From NCBI GenBank assembly GCA_964373925.1, contig CAYJWS010000002.1, positions 1-44,198 of the forward strand: a stretch of DNA of 44,198 nucleotides, read 5' to 3'. Source of the stretch: CAYJWS01 sp964373925 (GTDB taxonomy: Bacteria; Patescibacteriota; Patescibacteriia; Buchananbacterales; GWA2-38-13). The notes beneath the pieces were generated by a model. That model was not told the origin of the DNA. It did not search any database and worked only from the letters and a program-made list of their open reading frames with translations. Made by a program: the position numbers and the translations under genes. Below, one piece after another: positions 7,721-16,299 of this stretch. How positions within the stretch are numbered: the first letter of the stretch is position 1; each line of letters begins with the position of its first letter.

Positions 7721-8494
7721 ATGAAAAAAATTTTCTTGTTTACAATTTTCATTCTTTCTCTTTTCGGTTTTGTTGCCTGCCAAAAGTCACGAGTTAACCC
7801 ACAAAAAGAGTCCCTCAATATATCGGCTGAAATTCCAGATTCAAAAACAACAATCGATATAACAGAAAAAAATAATCAAGCGATTTTTGCTAATCCAGGA
7901 GACGTGATTTTAGTAGTGCTCAAAGGTGAAAAAAAATCCATTCTACAATGGTCATTTCGAGAACCAACGGCAGGCGGTTATCTTAGCCTGAAAGAACATA
8001 ATGTTATTAGTGAGGGAGACCTGAGATTACAAGCAAATGAATATCTTTCCGAATGGAAAATAAAAATAATAAAGCCGGGAGTATTCACCTTGCGATTTCA
8101 TCTCGAAGACCCGCTGAAGCCAAAAATCCCAAAGCAAGTATTTAAGGCAAAAATAATAAGCGGAAAAAAACTGGAAGAGCTTTCTGGGATAATACTTGAT
8201 TCTCCAAAAGAAAATGACATAATCGCAGGCAAAGAGGTGAATATAAACGGGTACGCAAAGACCTCCACAGAATACAACGGCTTAGTGTATTACCGGCTCA
8301 CTGATGAAAAAAATGCGATAATCCAAGAAGGAGATATGCAGGTTTCATCTGGCTCTTCCGAATTCGGCTATTTTGAAAAGAAAATTCTTCTAAAAAAAGC
8401 ATTAAAAATAAAAGGAACGCTCAAGGTATACGAAGTAAGCGCAAAAGACAAATCTGAACGTAATCCAACCATAGTAAATATTCAGTTTCAATAG
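7721..8494 (+). CDS. Lipoprotein with chagasin-like and Gmad2-like domains
   Basis: A 257-residue predicted lipoprotein: lysine-led signal peptide with lipid-attachment cysteine at residue 20 (context FGFVAC). Residues about 55-130 resemble the beta-sandwich of the I42 chagasin protease-inhibitor family, with a start like NPGDVILVVL, a bulky W/F pattern and a final G-V-F-T-L-R-F strand. The canonical NPTTGY loop is not clear, so inhibitor activity is doubtful. Residues about 160-255 match the immunoglobulin-like Gmad2 pattern (LDSPKENDIIAGKEVNINGYA, shortened: SPKENDII ... VNINGYA). Both domains are typically extracytoplasmic. It is bracketed by terminators, so it is likely its own transcription unit. 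Role unknown; cell-surface binding or protease control are possibilities. Confidence 0.7.
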   Translation: MKKIFLFTIFILSLFGFVACQKSRVNPQKESLNISAEIPDSKTTIDITEKNNQAIFANPGDVILVVLKGEKKSILQWSFREPTAGGYLSLKEHNVISEGDLRLQANEYLSEWKIKIIKPGVFTLRFHLEDPLKPKIPKQVFKAKIISGKKLEELSGIILDSPKENDIIAGKEVNINGYAKTSTEYNGLVYYRLTDEKNAIIQEGDMQVSSGSSEFGYFEKKILLKKALKIKGTLKVYEVSAKDKSERNPTIVNIQFQ

Positions 8495-8505
8495 AATACA
8501 AAAAG

Positions 8506-8538
8506 GCTTGAAAATAATGCTCAAATCAAGCTTTTTTT
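8506..8538 (+). terminator. Rho-independent terminator after the lipoprotein gene
   Basis: Stem GCTTGA (8506-8511) / TCAAGC (8526-8531), a 14-base loop, then seven T. It separates the lipoprotein gene from the gap operon promoter. Confidence 0.75.
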
Positions 8539-8551
8539 ATTTGTAAAAAAA

Positions 8552-8560
8552 TGCTATAAT
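8552..8560 (+). promoter_or_regulatory. Extended -10 promoter of the glycolytic operon
   Basis: A perfect extended -10, TGCTATAAT. No good -35 is visible at the right spacing (a T-run from the terminator occupies it), as is common with extended -10 promoters. The predicted start near 8567 leaves a leader of about 26 bases before gap. Confidence 0.75.
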
Positions 8561-8592
8561 ACCTATATCTTTACACTTAATAAAAATAAAAT

Positions 8593-9615
8593 ATGTCAAT
8601 AAAAATAGCTATTAACGGGTTTGGCAGAATTGGCAGAGCCGCCTTCAAAGCCGCGCTTAATAAAAAAAATGTTGAAATTGTAGCGATAAACGACCTTATG
8701 AATCCAAAAACATTGGCTCATTTGCTTAAATATGATACTGTCTATGGGATATACCAAAAAAATATTTCAATAAAAGGCAACAATCTCATAGTAGATACGA
8801 AATCATTTCCTTTATATGCCGAAAGGGATCCAGCAAAGCTTCCCTGGGCAAAGCTCAAAGTTGACGTAGTGCTAGAATGCACCGGTTTTTTTACAAGCAA
8901 AGACGCGGCATCATCGCACATCAAGGGAGGAGCCAAAAAAGTTATCATCTCCGCTCCGGCAAAAGACGAAATGACGCAGACGCTTGTTTTAGGCACCAAA
9001 GAAACGCAAAAAAAATTGACGCTAAAAAAATCAGAGAATATCATATCAAACGCTTCCTGCACCACAAACTGCATATCCCCGGTCATTCAAGTTCTGGAAA
9101 GCGAATTTGGCATTGAAAAAGGCATGATGACCACGGTGCATTCATACACAGCCGACCAGACGCTGGTTGACGGGCCGCATAAAGATCTGCGAAGAGCGCG
9201 CGCTGCCGCACAAAATATTATTCCAACATCTACAGGAGCCGCCATAGCAACCACCAAAGTGGTTTCAAGCCTCAAGAATCTTTTTGACGGCATATCCATA
9301 CGAGTTCCCACTCCGTGCGTTTCATTATCCGACATAACATGTGTTTTAAAAAAAGACACTACGGTTGAAGAAATCAATAATACATTCAAAAAAGCAACAA
9401 AGCTTCCTCTGTACAAAGATATACTTGATGTTACCGATATGCCCCTTGTTTCGTCCGACTATATTGGATCGCCCTATTCAGCTATTGTTGACACAGCGTT
9501 TACAAGAGTTGTCGGAGGTAATTTAGTGAAAATCCTTGCGTGGTACGATAATGAATGGGCATACAGCTTGCGGCTTGTGGAAATGGCAGAATTAGTCGGA
9601 AAATCAATGCGATAA
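8593..9615 (+). CDS. gap: Glyceraldehyde-3-phosphate dehydrogenase
   Basis: A 340-residue type I GAPDH that oxidises glyceraldehyde 3-phosphate to 1,3-bisphosphoglycerate with NAD. The Rossmann opening INGFGRIGRAAFK (about 7-19) and the acidic residue after the second strand (AINDL) favour NAD. The catalytic cysteine is Cys156 in SNASCTTN; the partner histidine is in TVHSYTADQ, and the phosphate-site STGAA follows. The C-terminal WYDNEWAYS is canonical. It is the first gene of the operon gap / small membrane protein / pgk / SIMPL / eno / gpmI / gpmI. The next start codon overlaps its stop (TAATG). Confidence 0.98.
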   Translation: MSIKIAINGFGRIGRAAFKAALNKKNVEIVAINDLMNPKTLAHLLKYDTVYGIYQKNISIKGNNLIVDTKSFPLYAERDPAKLPWAKLKVDVVLECTGFFTSKDAASSHIKGGAKKVIISAPAKDEMTQTLVLGTKETQKKLTLKKSENIISNASCTTNCISPVIQVLESEFGIEKGMMTTVHSYTADQTLVDGPHKDLRRARAAAQNIIPTSTGAAIATTKVVSSLKNLFDGISIRVPTPCVSLSDITCVLKKDTTVEEINNTFKKATKLPLYKDILDVTDMPLVSSDYIGSPYSAIVDTAFTRVVGGNLVKILAWYDNEWAYSLRLVEMAELVGKSMR

Positions 9616-9863
9616 TGAAGGCAATCAACCGCAATACATTCAAACACATAGCAATTTCTTTTTTGCTGTTTATTTTTATTGAAATGGTGACACAATCGAT
9701 AATTACCGGCGCAATCATCGTTATTGCCTTAGGCCTTTGTAAAGAAGTATTCGATCATTTGAAAAAAAATAAAAATACATACTCCGAATCCGCAATAGAC
9801 ATGCTCGCAAACGCCTCTGGAATAGTTTTAGGCTTTTTTATATATAAAACATTTTTACAATGA
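9615..9863 (+). CDS. Small YfiM/VanZ-like membrane protein
   Basis: An 82-residue protein with two or three hydrophobic segments (about 12-24, 28-42 and 66-80). The spaced residues H-x3-SF, A-x7-G-x2-KE-x2-D, S-x2-D and AN-x2-G resemble the pattern of small YfiM (DUF2279) and VanZ-like proteins; this is motif inference only. The start at 9615 overlaps the gap stop as TAATG, and its stop overlaps the pgk start as ATGA, so it is embedded by translational coupling between two glycolytic genes. An upstream in-frame ATG at 9555 lies inside gap and is unlikely. Function is unknown. Confidence 0.7.
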   Translation: MKAINRNTFKHIAISFLLFIFIEMVTQSIITGAIIVIALGLCKEVFDHLKKNKNTYSESAIDMLANASGIVLGFFIYKTFLQ

Positions 9864-11041
9864 TGTTGCGATCAATCAAAGAAATTAAAAACCTTAAAGG
9901 TAAAAAAGTTATATTGAGAATTGACTGCAATGTCACACTTGACGCGAAAAGAAGGCTTCGAAAAGGCGAAGACGCTCGCATAGTAATGTCTCTTCCCACT
10001 ATTCAATATCTTGTAAGAAAAAAAGCAATAGTGATTATTATTACCCACATGGGAAGGCCGAAAGGAAAAAGAGATGAAAAATTTTCTCTTGATCCAATTG
10101 CTGAAAGGCTTTCGGTTCTTCTTAAGAAAAAAATAAAAAAAGTAGATGCGATAACAGGAACTCTCGTTGAAAACGCCATAAAAAATGCAAAAGAAGGCGA
10201 TATAATAATGCTTGAAAACATCCGTTTTTATCCGGAGGAAGAAAAAAATGACCAATTTTTTGCGCGAAAACTAGCGAGCTTGGGCGATATGTATGTCAAT
10301 GACGCTTTCTCTAATTCTCATAAAAAGCATGCCTCTATGGTTGCCATAACGTCATTCCTTCCAAGCTATGCGGGATTCCTTCTTGAAAAAGAAGTAAAGA
10401 CGCTAAGCGATATAATAACCAATGCAAAAAAACCTGTTGCTGTCATCTTGGGCGGCGCTAAGATTTCAACAAAGCTCGGACTTATTCATACGTTTGAAAA
10501 AACCGCAGACTATATTCTTTTGGGAGGCGCGCTCGCCAATACCGCCCTTGAAGCGTCCAAAATATCTATCGGCCGATCCCTGACGGAACATGGCATGATT
10601 CCAGCTATAAAAAAAATTATTATTGCATCAAAAAAAATATATCTTCCCATAGATCTCGTGTGCGCAAATAGCATATCAAAAAATGCGAATATTCGAATTT
10701 CTAAAATTCAAGATGTCAAGCCAAACGAATATATATTGGATATAGGCCCCAAAACCGTACAAGAATATTCACTTATTCTAAAAAAATCAAAAACCATAAT
10801 TTGGAACGGCCCGCTTGGCATGATAGAATACAAGAACTTCAGTAAAGGAACACGAGAAATATTTAAAGCGCTTGTTGGGACGCGATCACAAATAATTATC
10901 GGGGGAGGCGACACGCTCAAAGGAATCGTGCATTTTTTCAACAGCGGTAAAAAAAATATATTTCTATCAAGCGGAGGAGGAGCCATGCTGCAATTTTTAG
11001 AAAATGAAAATCTTCCCGCGCTTTTACCTTTAAAAAAATAA
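9860..11041 (+). CDS. pgk: Phosphoglycerate kinase
   Basis: A 393-residue kinase making ATP from 1,3-bisphosphoglycerate. The substrate-binding N-domain shows RIDCNVTL (about 21-28), THMGRPKGKRDEKFSL (about 60-75), and ENIRFYPEEEKND. The hinge and nucleotide domain show GGAKISTKLGLI, IIWNGPLGMIE and the P-loop-like IIGGGDT near 345. Length is normal for bacterial PGK. Two in-frame ATGs occur (9860 and 9863); the first overlaps the preceding stop. It belongs to the gap operon. Confidence 0.98.
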   Translation: MMLRSIKEIKNLKGKKVILRIDCNVTLDAKRRLRKGEDARIVMSLPTIQYLVRKKAIVIIITHMGRPKGKRDEKFSLDPIAERLSVLLKKKIKKVDAITGTLVENAIKNAKEGDIIMLENIRFYPEEEKNDQFFARKLASLGDMYVNDAFSNSHKKHASMVAITSFLPSYAGFLLEKEVKTLSDIITNAKKPVAVILGGAKISTKLGLIHTFEKTADYILLGGALANTALEASKISIGRSLTEHGMIPAIKKIIIASKKIYLPIDLVCANSISKNANIRISKIQDVKPNEYILDIGPKTVQEYSLILKKSKTIIWNGPLGMIEYKNFSKGTREIFKALVGTRSQIIIGGGDTLKGIVHFFNSGKKNIFLSSGGGAMLQFLENENLPALLPLKK

Positions 11042-11057
11042 TTCATAATATAAACAT

Positions 11058-11831
11058 ATGCCAGAAATTCAAATCTCACAAAAAAAATGGATACAGGTCT
11101 TTTTCGCGATTTCGCTTATCGCGCTCTCCCTCTATCTTGTATCTCTTACAAGAAACGCGTGGAAAACAAACGATTATATCGGTAAATCAACCGAATCTCC
11201 GCACACCATCACCATAAGCGGCAAAGGCAAAGCATATGCCATACCCGATATTGCGCAAGTATCTCTTGGGCTTAAAACTGAAAAATCTAATGTTTCAGAT
11301 GCGCAAGTAGAAAATACAAAAAAAATAAACGCGATGCATGACCAGCTCAAAAAATTAGATATTCCAAAAGAAGATATAACCTCAACGCAATATAACGTAT
11401 ATCCCGTATATGACTGGGTAAATAACAGGCAAAACTTGAGAGCGTATAGCGTTGATCAAAATATTTCTATAAAAATAAGGAACTTTGAAAAAATTCCAAA
11501 AGTGCTTCAGCTTATCGGCGAACTTGGCCTCAATCAGGTAGGTGGTTTGACATTTACCGTAGACGACATTGAAAAATTTGAGCAGGAAGCGAGGCTTAAA
11601 GCCTTACAAGACGCTAAGGAAAAGGCGCAAACACTCTCAAAGGAGGCCGGAGTAAAGCTCGGACGCGTTGTTTCATTTTCCGAAAACAATTCCGTGCCGC
11701 CGCCATATATGCCATACTATAAAAGCTATGCAATGGAAGCGGGCGCCCAAGCAGACATTCCCGCCCCTACAATTCAAGCGGGAAACCAAGAAATTACGGT
11801 GCAAATTACCATATCCTACGAAATCCTCTAA
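11058..11831 (+). CDS. SIMPL-domain (DUF541) membrane-anchored protein
   Basis: A 257-residue protein with one N-terminal membrane helix (about 12-30) and an extracytoplasmic SIMPL/DUF541 domain. Diagnostic are ITISGKGKAYAIPDIAQVSLG (shortened: SGKGKAYAIPD, about residues 54-64), the repeated sequence around DITSTQYNVYPVYDW, and the C-terminal QEITVQITISYE. Family members such as the periplasmic BP26 and YggE proteins form ring or channel-like assemblies and have been linked to oxidative stress, but their biochemistry is not settled. It lies 16 bases after pgk and 20 before eno, so it is co-transcribed with glycolysis genes. That neighbourhood is odd for an envelope protein. Confidence 0.88.
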   Translation: MPEIQISQKKWIQVFFAISLIALSLYLVSLTRNAWKTNDYIGKSTESPHTITISGKGKAYAIPDIAQVSLGLKTEKSNVSDAQVENTKKINAMHDQLKKLDIPKEDITSTQYNVYPVYDWVNNRQNLRAYSVDQNISIKIRNFEKIPKVLQLIGELGLNQVGGLTFTVDDIEKFEQEARLKALQDAKEKAQTLSKEAGVKLGRVVSFSENNSVPPPYMPYYKSYAMEAGAQADIPAPTIQAGNQEITVQITISYEIL

Positions 11832-11851
11832 ATGAATATAATTGTTATCGT

Positions 11852-13120
11852 ATGAAAAATTCCATTACATCAATTTTAGCTCGAGAAATAATCGATTCAA
11901 TGGGAAACCCAACCGTTGAGGCGGAAGTTATAATTGGAAAGAAATTCAAAGGAAAAGCCTCTGTTCCTTCAGGCGCGTCAACGGGCCTTCACGAAGCGAG
12001 CGAATTGAGGGATAACGACAAAAAACGATATAACGGCAAAGGAGTTCTTCGCGCGGTAAAAAATGTTAATATAACCATTGCAAAAAAACTTATAGGAAAA
12101 AATTTTAGATCACTCAACGAAATTGATGGCGTTCTTCTCGCGCTTGACGGAACAAAAAATAAATCGCGCCTTGGAGCGAACGCGATTCTCTCTGTTTCAA
12201 TGGCCAGTGTGCGCGCGCTTGCGAATGAAAAAAAACTCCCGCTCTATGCGTACTTGCGAAAAATATTTTTTGGGAATATTCAAACATGGAATATGCCTAC
12301 GTGCATGATGAACATAATGAATGGGGGAGCGCACGCAAATGTTAGCACTGATTTTCAAGAATATATGATATTGCCCCAATTTAAAAGCGTATCAAGGCAA
12401 ATCCAATGTGGAGCTGAAATATTTCATGCTCTAAAATATATTATTGCGTCAAAGAAACTGCCTACAACCGTTGGAGACGAAGGCGGATTTGCGCTGCGTG
12501 CGAACAACAATGAAGAACCTCTCAAACTTATATCAAGGGCGGTTGTGGCAGCGGGCTACAATTTACATTTAGTAAAATTCGGGCTTGATGTGGCATCTTC
12601 GGAGTTTTATTCAAACGGAAAATATATTCTAAAAACCGAGGGCCGCAAGAATACAAGCGAAAAGATGATAGCGTATTACAAAAATTTAATAAAAAATTAT
12701 CCTATCGTGTCAATAGAAGACGCTCTTGCGGAAGATGACTGGGCAGGCTGGCATTATCTTACAAAAATACTTGGTAAAAAAATACATCTTATAGGAGATG
12801 ATCTTTTCGCAACAAATATTGAAAGGCTCAAGAAGGGGATAAAAAAAAATATCGCGAACGCAATTCTTGTAAAAATCAACCAAATTGGAACAATAACAGA
12901 AACAATTAAGACAATCCTTGAGGCGAAAAAACATTCATACGCCACTGCGATCTCACACCGCTCGGGAGAAACAACCGATGATTTTATTTCAGATCTTGCT
13001 ATAGCATCAGGAGCTGAATTTATCAAAACAGGCTCGCTGTGTCGAGGAGAAAGAATAGTAAAATATAACCGTCTCATGGAGATTGAAGAAGAGGTTAAAA
13101 GAAAAAATTCTTATGGTTAA
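11852..13120 (+). CDS. eno: Enolase
   Basis: A 422-residue enolase converting 2-phosphoglycerate to phosphoenolpyruvate. Seen in order: REIIDSMGNPTVEAE at about 11-25, the mobile-loop SGASTGLHEASELRD (about 40-54), the metal ligands around VSIEDALAEDDW and GDDLFATN, KINQIGTITET, the catalytic-site SHRSGETTDDF, and the C-terminal KTGSLCRGERIVKYN. All expected active-site motifs are intact. TATAAT occurs 9 bases before the ATG (11837-11842) without a good -35. The stop overlaps the start of gpmI by eight bases. Confidence 0.98.
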   Translation: MKNSITSILAREIIDSMGNPTVEAEVIIGKKFKGKASVPSGASTGLHEASELRDNDKKRYNGKGVLRAVKNVNITIAKKLIGKNFRSLNEIDGVLLALDGTKNKSRLGANAILSVSMASVRALANEKKLPLYAYLRKIFFGNIQTWNMPTCMMNIMNGGAHANVSTDFQEYMILPQFKSVSRQIQCGAEIFHALKYIIASKKLPTTVGDEGGFALRANNNEEPLKLISRAVVAAGYNLHLVKFGLDVASSEFYSNGKYILKTEGRKNTSEKMIAYYKNLIKNYPIVSIEDALAEDDWAGWHYLTKILGKKIHLIGDDLFATNIERLKKGIKKNIANAILVKINQIGTITETIKTILEAKKHSYATAISHRSGETTDDFISDLAIASGAEFIKTGSLCRGERIVKYNRLMEIEEEVKRKNSYG

Positions 13121-14669
13121 AAAAAATATTAGAAAAAAGATTGGACCCGTGGTATTGCTTATAATCGACGGGTTGGGCATAGCGCCAAAGGGCCACGGGA
13201 ATGCCATTAGTTTGGCAAAAACGCCAAACATGAATCGCATCATTCGCAAATATCCCAATACGCGCCTTCATGCGTCAGGCCGATTTGTAGGCTTACCTTC
13301 CGATCAAGTTGGAAATTCGGAAGCAGGACACATGAACATAGGAGCCGGAAGAGTGGTTGAACAAGACGCGGTCAAAATCGGCCGCGCCATAAATCAGGGA
13401 TCATTTTTTAGAAATCCTATTTTTATTAATGCGTTAAAGCACATAAAAAAATATAATTCCAATCTGCACCTTATGGGTCTTTTATCCGACGGGCAAAGCG
13501 CTCATTCGGATCCCGACCATTTTCTCGCGCTTCTTACGTTTGCGAGAATGAACAACGTAAAAAACGTCTTCCTTCATTTATTTTTAGACGGCAGGGACTC
13601 AGCTACCCATTCAAGCCTTAAGCTTGTTGAGGCGCTTGAGCGCGGCTTTAGAGACGAAAAAATTGCGACTCTCATGGGCCGTTTTTACGCCATGGACAGG
13701 AAAAAAAATTGGAAAAGAACAGAGCTTGCATATAACGCCATGGTCCTAGGGCAAGGGAAAAGGGCAAAAAGCCCGCAAGCGGCAATAACAGAAAGCTATA
13801 ACAGGGGAGAAACGGACGAATTTGTTCCGCCCTACACTATTACAAAAGACGGAAAGCCCGTAGCTAATATCAAAGAAAATGATACTATTGTTTTTTTTAA
13901 CCTCCGGTCAGACAGAGCCCGCCAAATTACAAAAACATTCGTTCAGAATCATTTTGAAAAAATGAATAAGCATTCATTCAAAAGAAAAAAAATTCTCCAT
14001 AATATTATTTTTATAGCGATGACAAATTTTGGCCCTGATCTGGGAAACGTGCTTACCGCGTATCCCAATGATCCCATAGCGGACACTCTTCCGATGCTTC
14101 TTGCTTCATATAAGCAAATATATATTACGGAAGCGGAAAAATACGCGCATATGACATATTTTATCAATGGTGGCTATCCCGACCCCGTAGCCAATGAAGT
14201 TCGGGTAAGAATCCCGTCGCCGGACGTAAAATATTACGCGACAACTCCTAAGATGTCCGTAGGTCGTGTTAATAAACAAGCGATACACAGCCTTGACACC
14301 TATGACTTTATTGCATTAAACTTCTCAAGTCCGGACATGATTGGGCATACAGGTGACCTCAACGCCACAATAAAAGCGATAGAATATGTTGATATATGCA
14401 TAGGCAAATTGGAAAAAGAAGTATTAAAAAGAAATGGAATTCTTATTATAACCGCGGATCATGGAAATGCTGAGGTAATGATTCATCCCAAAACTCAAGA
14501 AATTTGCACAATGCACACTGCCAATCTTGTGCCCTTTATATTAGTTTCCCATAAATTATTTAAACTCAAGAAAAAATCTGGATTACTTTCTGACATATGC
14601 CCGACTATTTTACAATTATTCAATATTCAACAGCCAAATGTTATTACGAGAAAAAGCCTCATAATGTAA
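13113..14669 (+). CDS. gpmI: Cofactor-independent phosphoglycerate mutase, first tandem copy
   Basis: A 518-residue alkaline-phosphatase-superfamily enzyme that interconverts 3- and 2-phosphoglycerate using manganese. The phosphoserine nucleophile is Ser69 in VGNSEAGH. Metal-site motifs IIDGLG, PDMIGHTG and TADHGNAE, and the histidine of MHTAN, are all present. Substrate residues are seen in LDGRD, GRFYAMDR, NLRSDRARQ and AEKYAHMT. The canonical GGVHSH loop is altered to GQSAHSD, with one extra residue. The ATG at 13113 overlaps the eno stop by eight bases; a TTG at 13083 would extend it into eno and is not preferred. It appears catalytically competent but is clearly diverged from the second copy. 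Confidence 0.95.
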   Translation: MVKKNIRKKIGPVVLLIIDGLGIAPKGHGNAISLAKTPNMNRIIRKYPNTRLHASGRFVGLPSDQVGNSEAGHMNIGAGRVVEQDAVKIGRAINQGSFFRNPIFINALKHIKKYNSNLHLMGLLSDGQSAHSDPDHFLALLTFARMNNVKNVFLHLFLDGRDSATHSSLKLVEALERGFRDEKIATLMGRFYAMDRKKNWKRTELAYNAMVLGQGKRAKSPQAAITESYNRGETDEFVPPYTITKDGKPVANIKENDTIVFFNLRSDRARQITKTFVQNHFEKMNKHSFKRKKILHNIIFIAMTNFGPDLGNVLTAYPNDPIADTLPMLLASYKQIYITEAEKYAHMTYFINGGYPDPVANEVRVRIPSPDVKYYATTPKMSVGRVNKQAIHSLDTYDFIALNFSSPDMIGHTGDLNATIKAIEYVDICIGKLEKEVLKRNGILIITADHGNAEVMIHPKTQEICTMHTANLVPFILVSHKLFKLKKKSGLLSDICPTILQLFNIQQPNVITRKSLIM

Positions 14670-14675
14670 AAACCA

Positions 14676-16268
14676 ATGAATATTAAAAAACCAGTGCTTC
14701 TCATAATTTATGACGGATGGGGCGTGGCGCAGCCAACGCATGGAAATGCCATTACCCAGGCGAAAAAACCATTTTTTGACCATCTTATTTCAACCTATCC
14801 GACAACCACCCTACAAGCCTCCGGTGAGGTTGTGGGTCTTGTATGGGGCGATATGGGAAACTCCGAAGTCGGACACTTAACCATGGGTTCAGGAAGAATT
14901 ATTTATCAAAGCCTTGCCAGAATAAACAAAAATATCATTAATGAAAATTTTTTTTCCAATCAGGCCTTTATGGATTGTGAAAAGCATGTTAAAAAAAACA
15001 ATTCATCTCTTCATCTTATTGGACTTGTGTCAAACGGGGGAGTACATAGCCACCAGGATCATCTTTACGCATTGCTTGATTTTTGCAAAAGAAAATCCAT
15101 CAAAAACGTTTTCATTCATGCGATTCTTGACGGAAGAGATACTATAAAAGACGGCGGATTAAATTTTATAAAATCATTGCAGATAAAAATAAAAGAATTA
15201 GGTGTTGGCATCATTGCTTCAATATCAGGAAGATTCTATGCCATGGATCGCGATAATCACTGGGAGAGGATAGAGAAAGCATATAACGCCATGGTTGAAG
15301 GCACATCCGAATATACGGCAAAAGATTCGCTTGAGGCAATAGCGCTTTCATATTCGAAAGGAGTCTATGATGAAGAATGTAATCCAACCATCATAACAGA
15401 TCATGAAAAACTCCTAAACACCGTGCAAGAAAATGACGCAGTGATTTTTTTCAATTTTCGACCTGATCGCGCACGCCAATTAACGCAAGCATTCACGCTT
15501 CCCGGATTTGAAAAATTCAGAAGAAAAAAATATCTAAAAAATTTATTATTTGTTTCTTTTACGCAATATGACAAAAATTTTCCAGTTGAAGTCGCTTTCC
15601 CTCCCATTCAAACCAATAAAACACTTGCGGAAATATTGTCAGAGCACGACCTCACCCAGCTTCATGTAGCCGAAACAGAAAAATATGCGCATGTTACATA
15701 CTTTTTTAATGGAGGAATTGAAACGCCGTTTAAAAACGAAGATAGGGTTCTTGTTGCGTCACCCATGGTTATGAGTTACGATCAAAAACCCGATATGAGC
15801 GCATATGAAATCACACAAAGATGCCTCAAGGAAATAGCGAGTAACAAATATGATTTTATTGTTTTAAATTTTGCAAACGCGGATATGGTAGGGCATACTG
15901 GAAACTTCGATGCCACCATAAAAGCGGTACAGGTGATCGATGAATGCACAGAAAAACTTGTCCAATCCGTTCTTTCTAAAGACGGAGTTGTCCTTATCAC
16001 CGCGGACCATGGCAATGCGGAGGAGATGATAAACTTGCAAAGCGGAGAAACAATGAAAGAGCATACAAATAATCCTATACCTTTTATCCTTATTGGAAAG
16101 CAATGGGAGAGAAAAGAATTTGATGCAACACAAAAGTTGCCAAACCAAGAACTCCATACTATCGTACCATCAGGAATGCTTGCGGATGTTGCTCCGACCA
16201 TTCTCACCGTACTTAATCTCCCCATTCCAAAAGAAATGCTGGGAAAATCTCTTATTTCTCCAAATTGA
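14676..16268 (+). CDS. gpmI: Cofactor-independent phosphoglycerate mutase, second tandem copy
   Basis: A 530-residue enzyme of the same family as the preceding gene, starting six bases after it. The nucleophile is Ser63 in MGNSEVGH. Canonical VSNGGVHSHQDH, LDGRDT, GRFYAMDRDNHW, NFRPDRARQ, ETEKYAHVTYFFNGG, ADMVGHTG, TADHGNAEEM and EHTNNPIPF are present, so all metal and substrate ligands are retained. It is closer to the family consensus than the first copy. It is the last gene of the operon; its TGA overlaps the -35 box of the next transcription unit. Confidence 0.96.
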   Translation: MNIKKPVLLIIYDGWGVAQPTHGNAITQAKKPFFDHLISTYPTTTLQASGEVVGLVWGDMGNSEVGHLTMGSGRIIYQSLARINKNIINENFFSNQAFMDCEKHVKKNNSSLHLIGLVSNGGVHSHQDHLYALLDFCKRKSIKNVFIHAILDGRDTIKDGGLNFIKSLQIKIKELGVGIIASISGRFYAMDRDNHWERIEKAYNAMVEGTSEYTAKDSLEAIALSYSKGVYDEECNPTIITDHEKLLNTVQENDAVIFFNFRPDRARQLTQAFTLPGFEKFRRKKYLKNLLFVSFTQYDKNFPVEVAFPPIQTNKTLAEILSEHDLTQLHVAETEKYAHVTYFFNGGIETPFKNEDRVLVASPMVMSYDQKPDMSAYEITQRCLKEIASNKYDFIVLNFANADMVGHTGNFDATIKAVQVIDECTEKLVQSVLSKDGVVLITADHGNAEEMINLQSGETMKEHTNNPIPFILIGKQWERKEFDATQKLPNQELHTIVPSGMLADVAPTILTVLNLPIPKEMLGKSLISPN

Positions 16269-16293
16269 TTTTTTTAGATATTCCCTGTATACT
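16265..16293 (+). promoter_or_regulatory. Promoter giving a predicted leaderless mRNA for the membrane glycosyltransferase
   Basis: TTGATT (16265-16270), a 17-base spacer and TATACT (16288-16293). The ATG at 16300 begins six bases after the -10 box, which places the expected transcription start on the A of ATG. The -35 overlaps the gpmI stop codon. Confidence 0.75.
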
Positions 16294-16299
16294 ATTGAC

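Noticed and set aside
13083..13112. TTG start extending gpmI into eno
   Set aside because: ATG at 13113 fits the family N-terminus and gives the common eight-base overlap.
15782..16225. Minus-strand open frame (147 codons) inside gpmI
   Set aside because: Antisense to conserved catalytic motifs of the second phosphoglycerate mutase.
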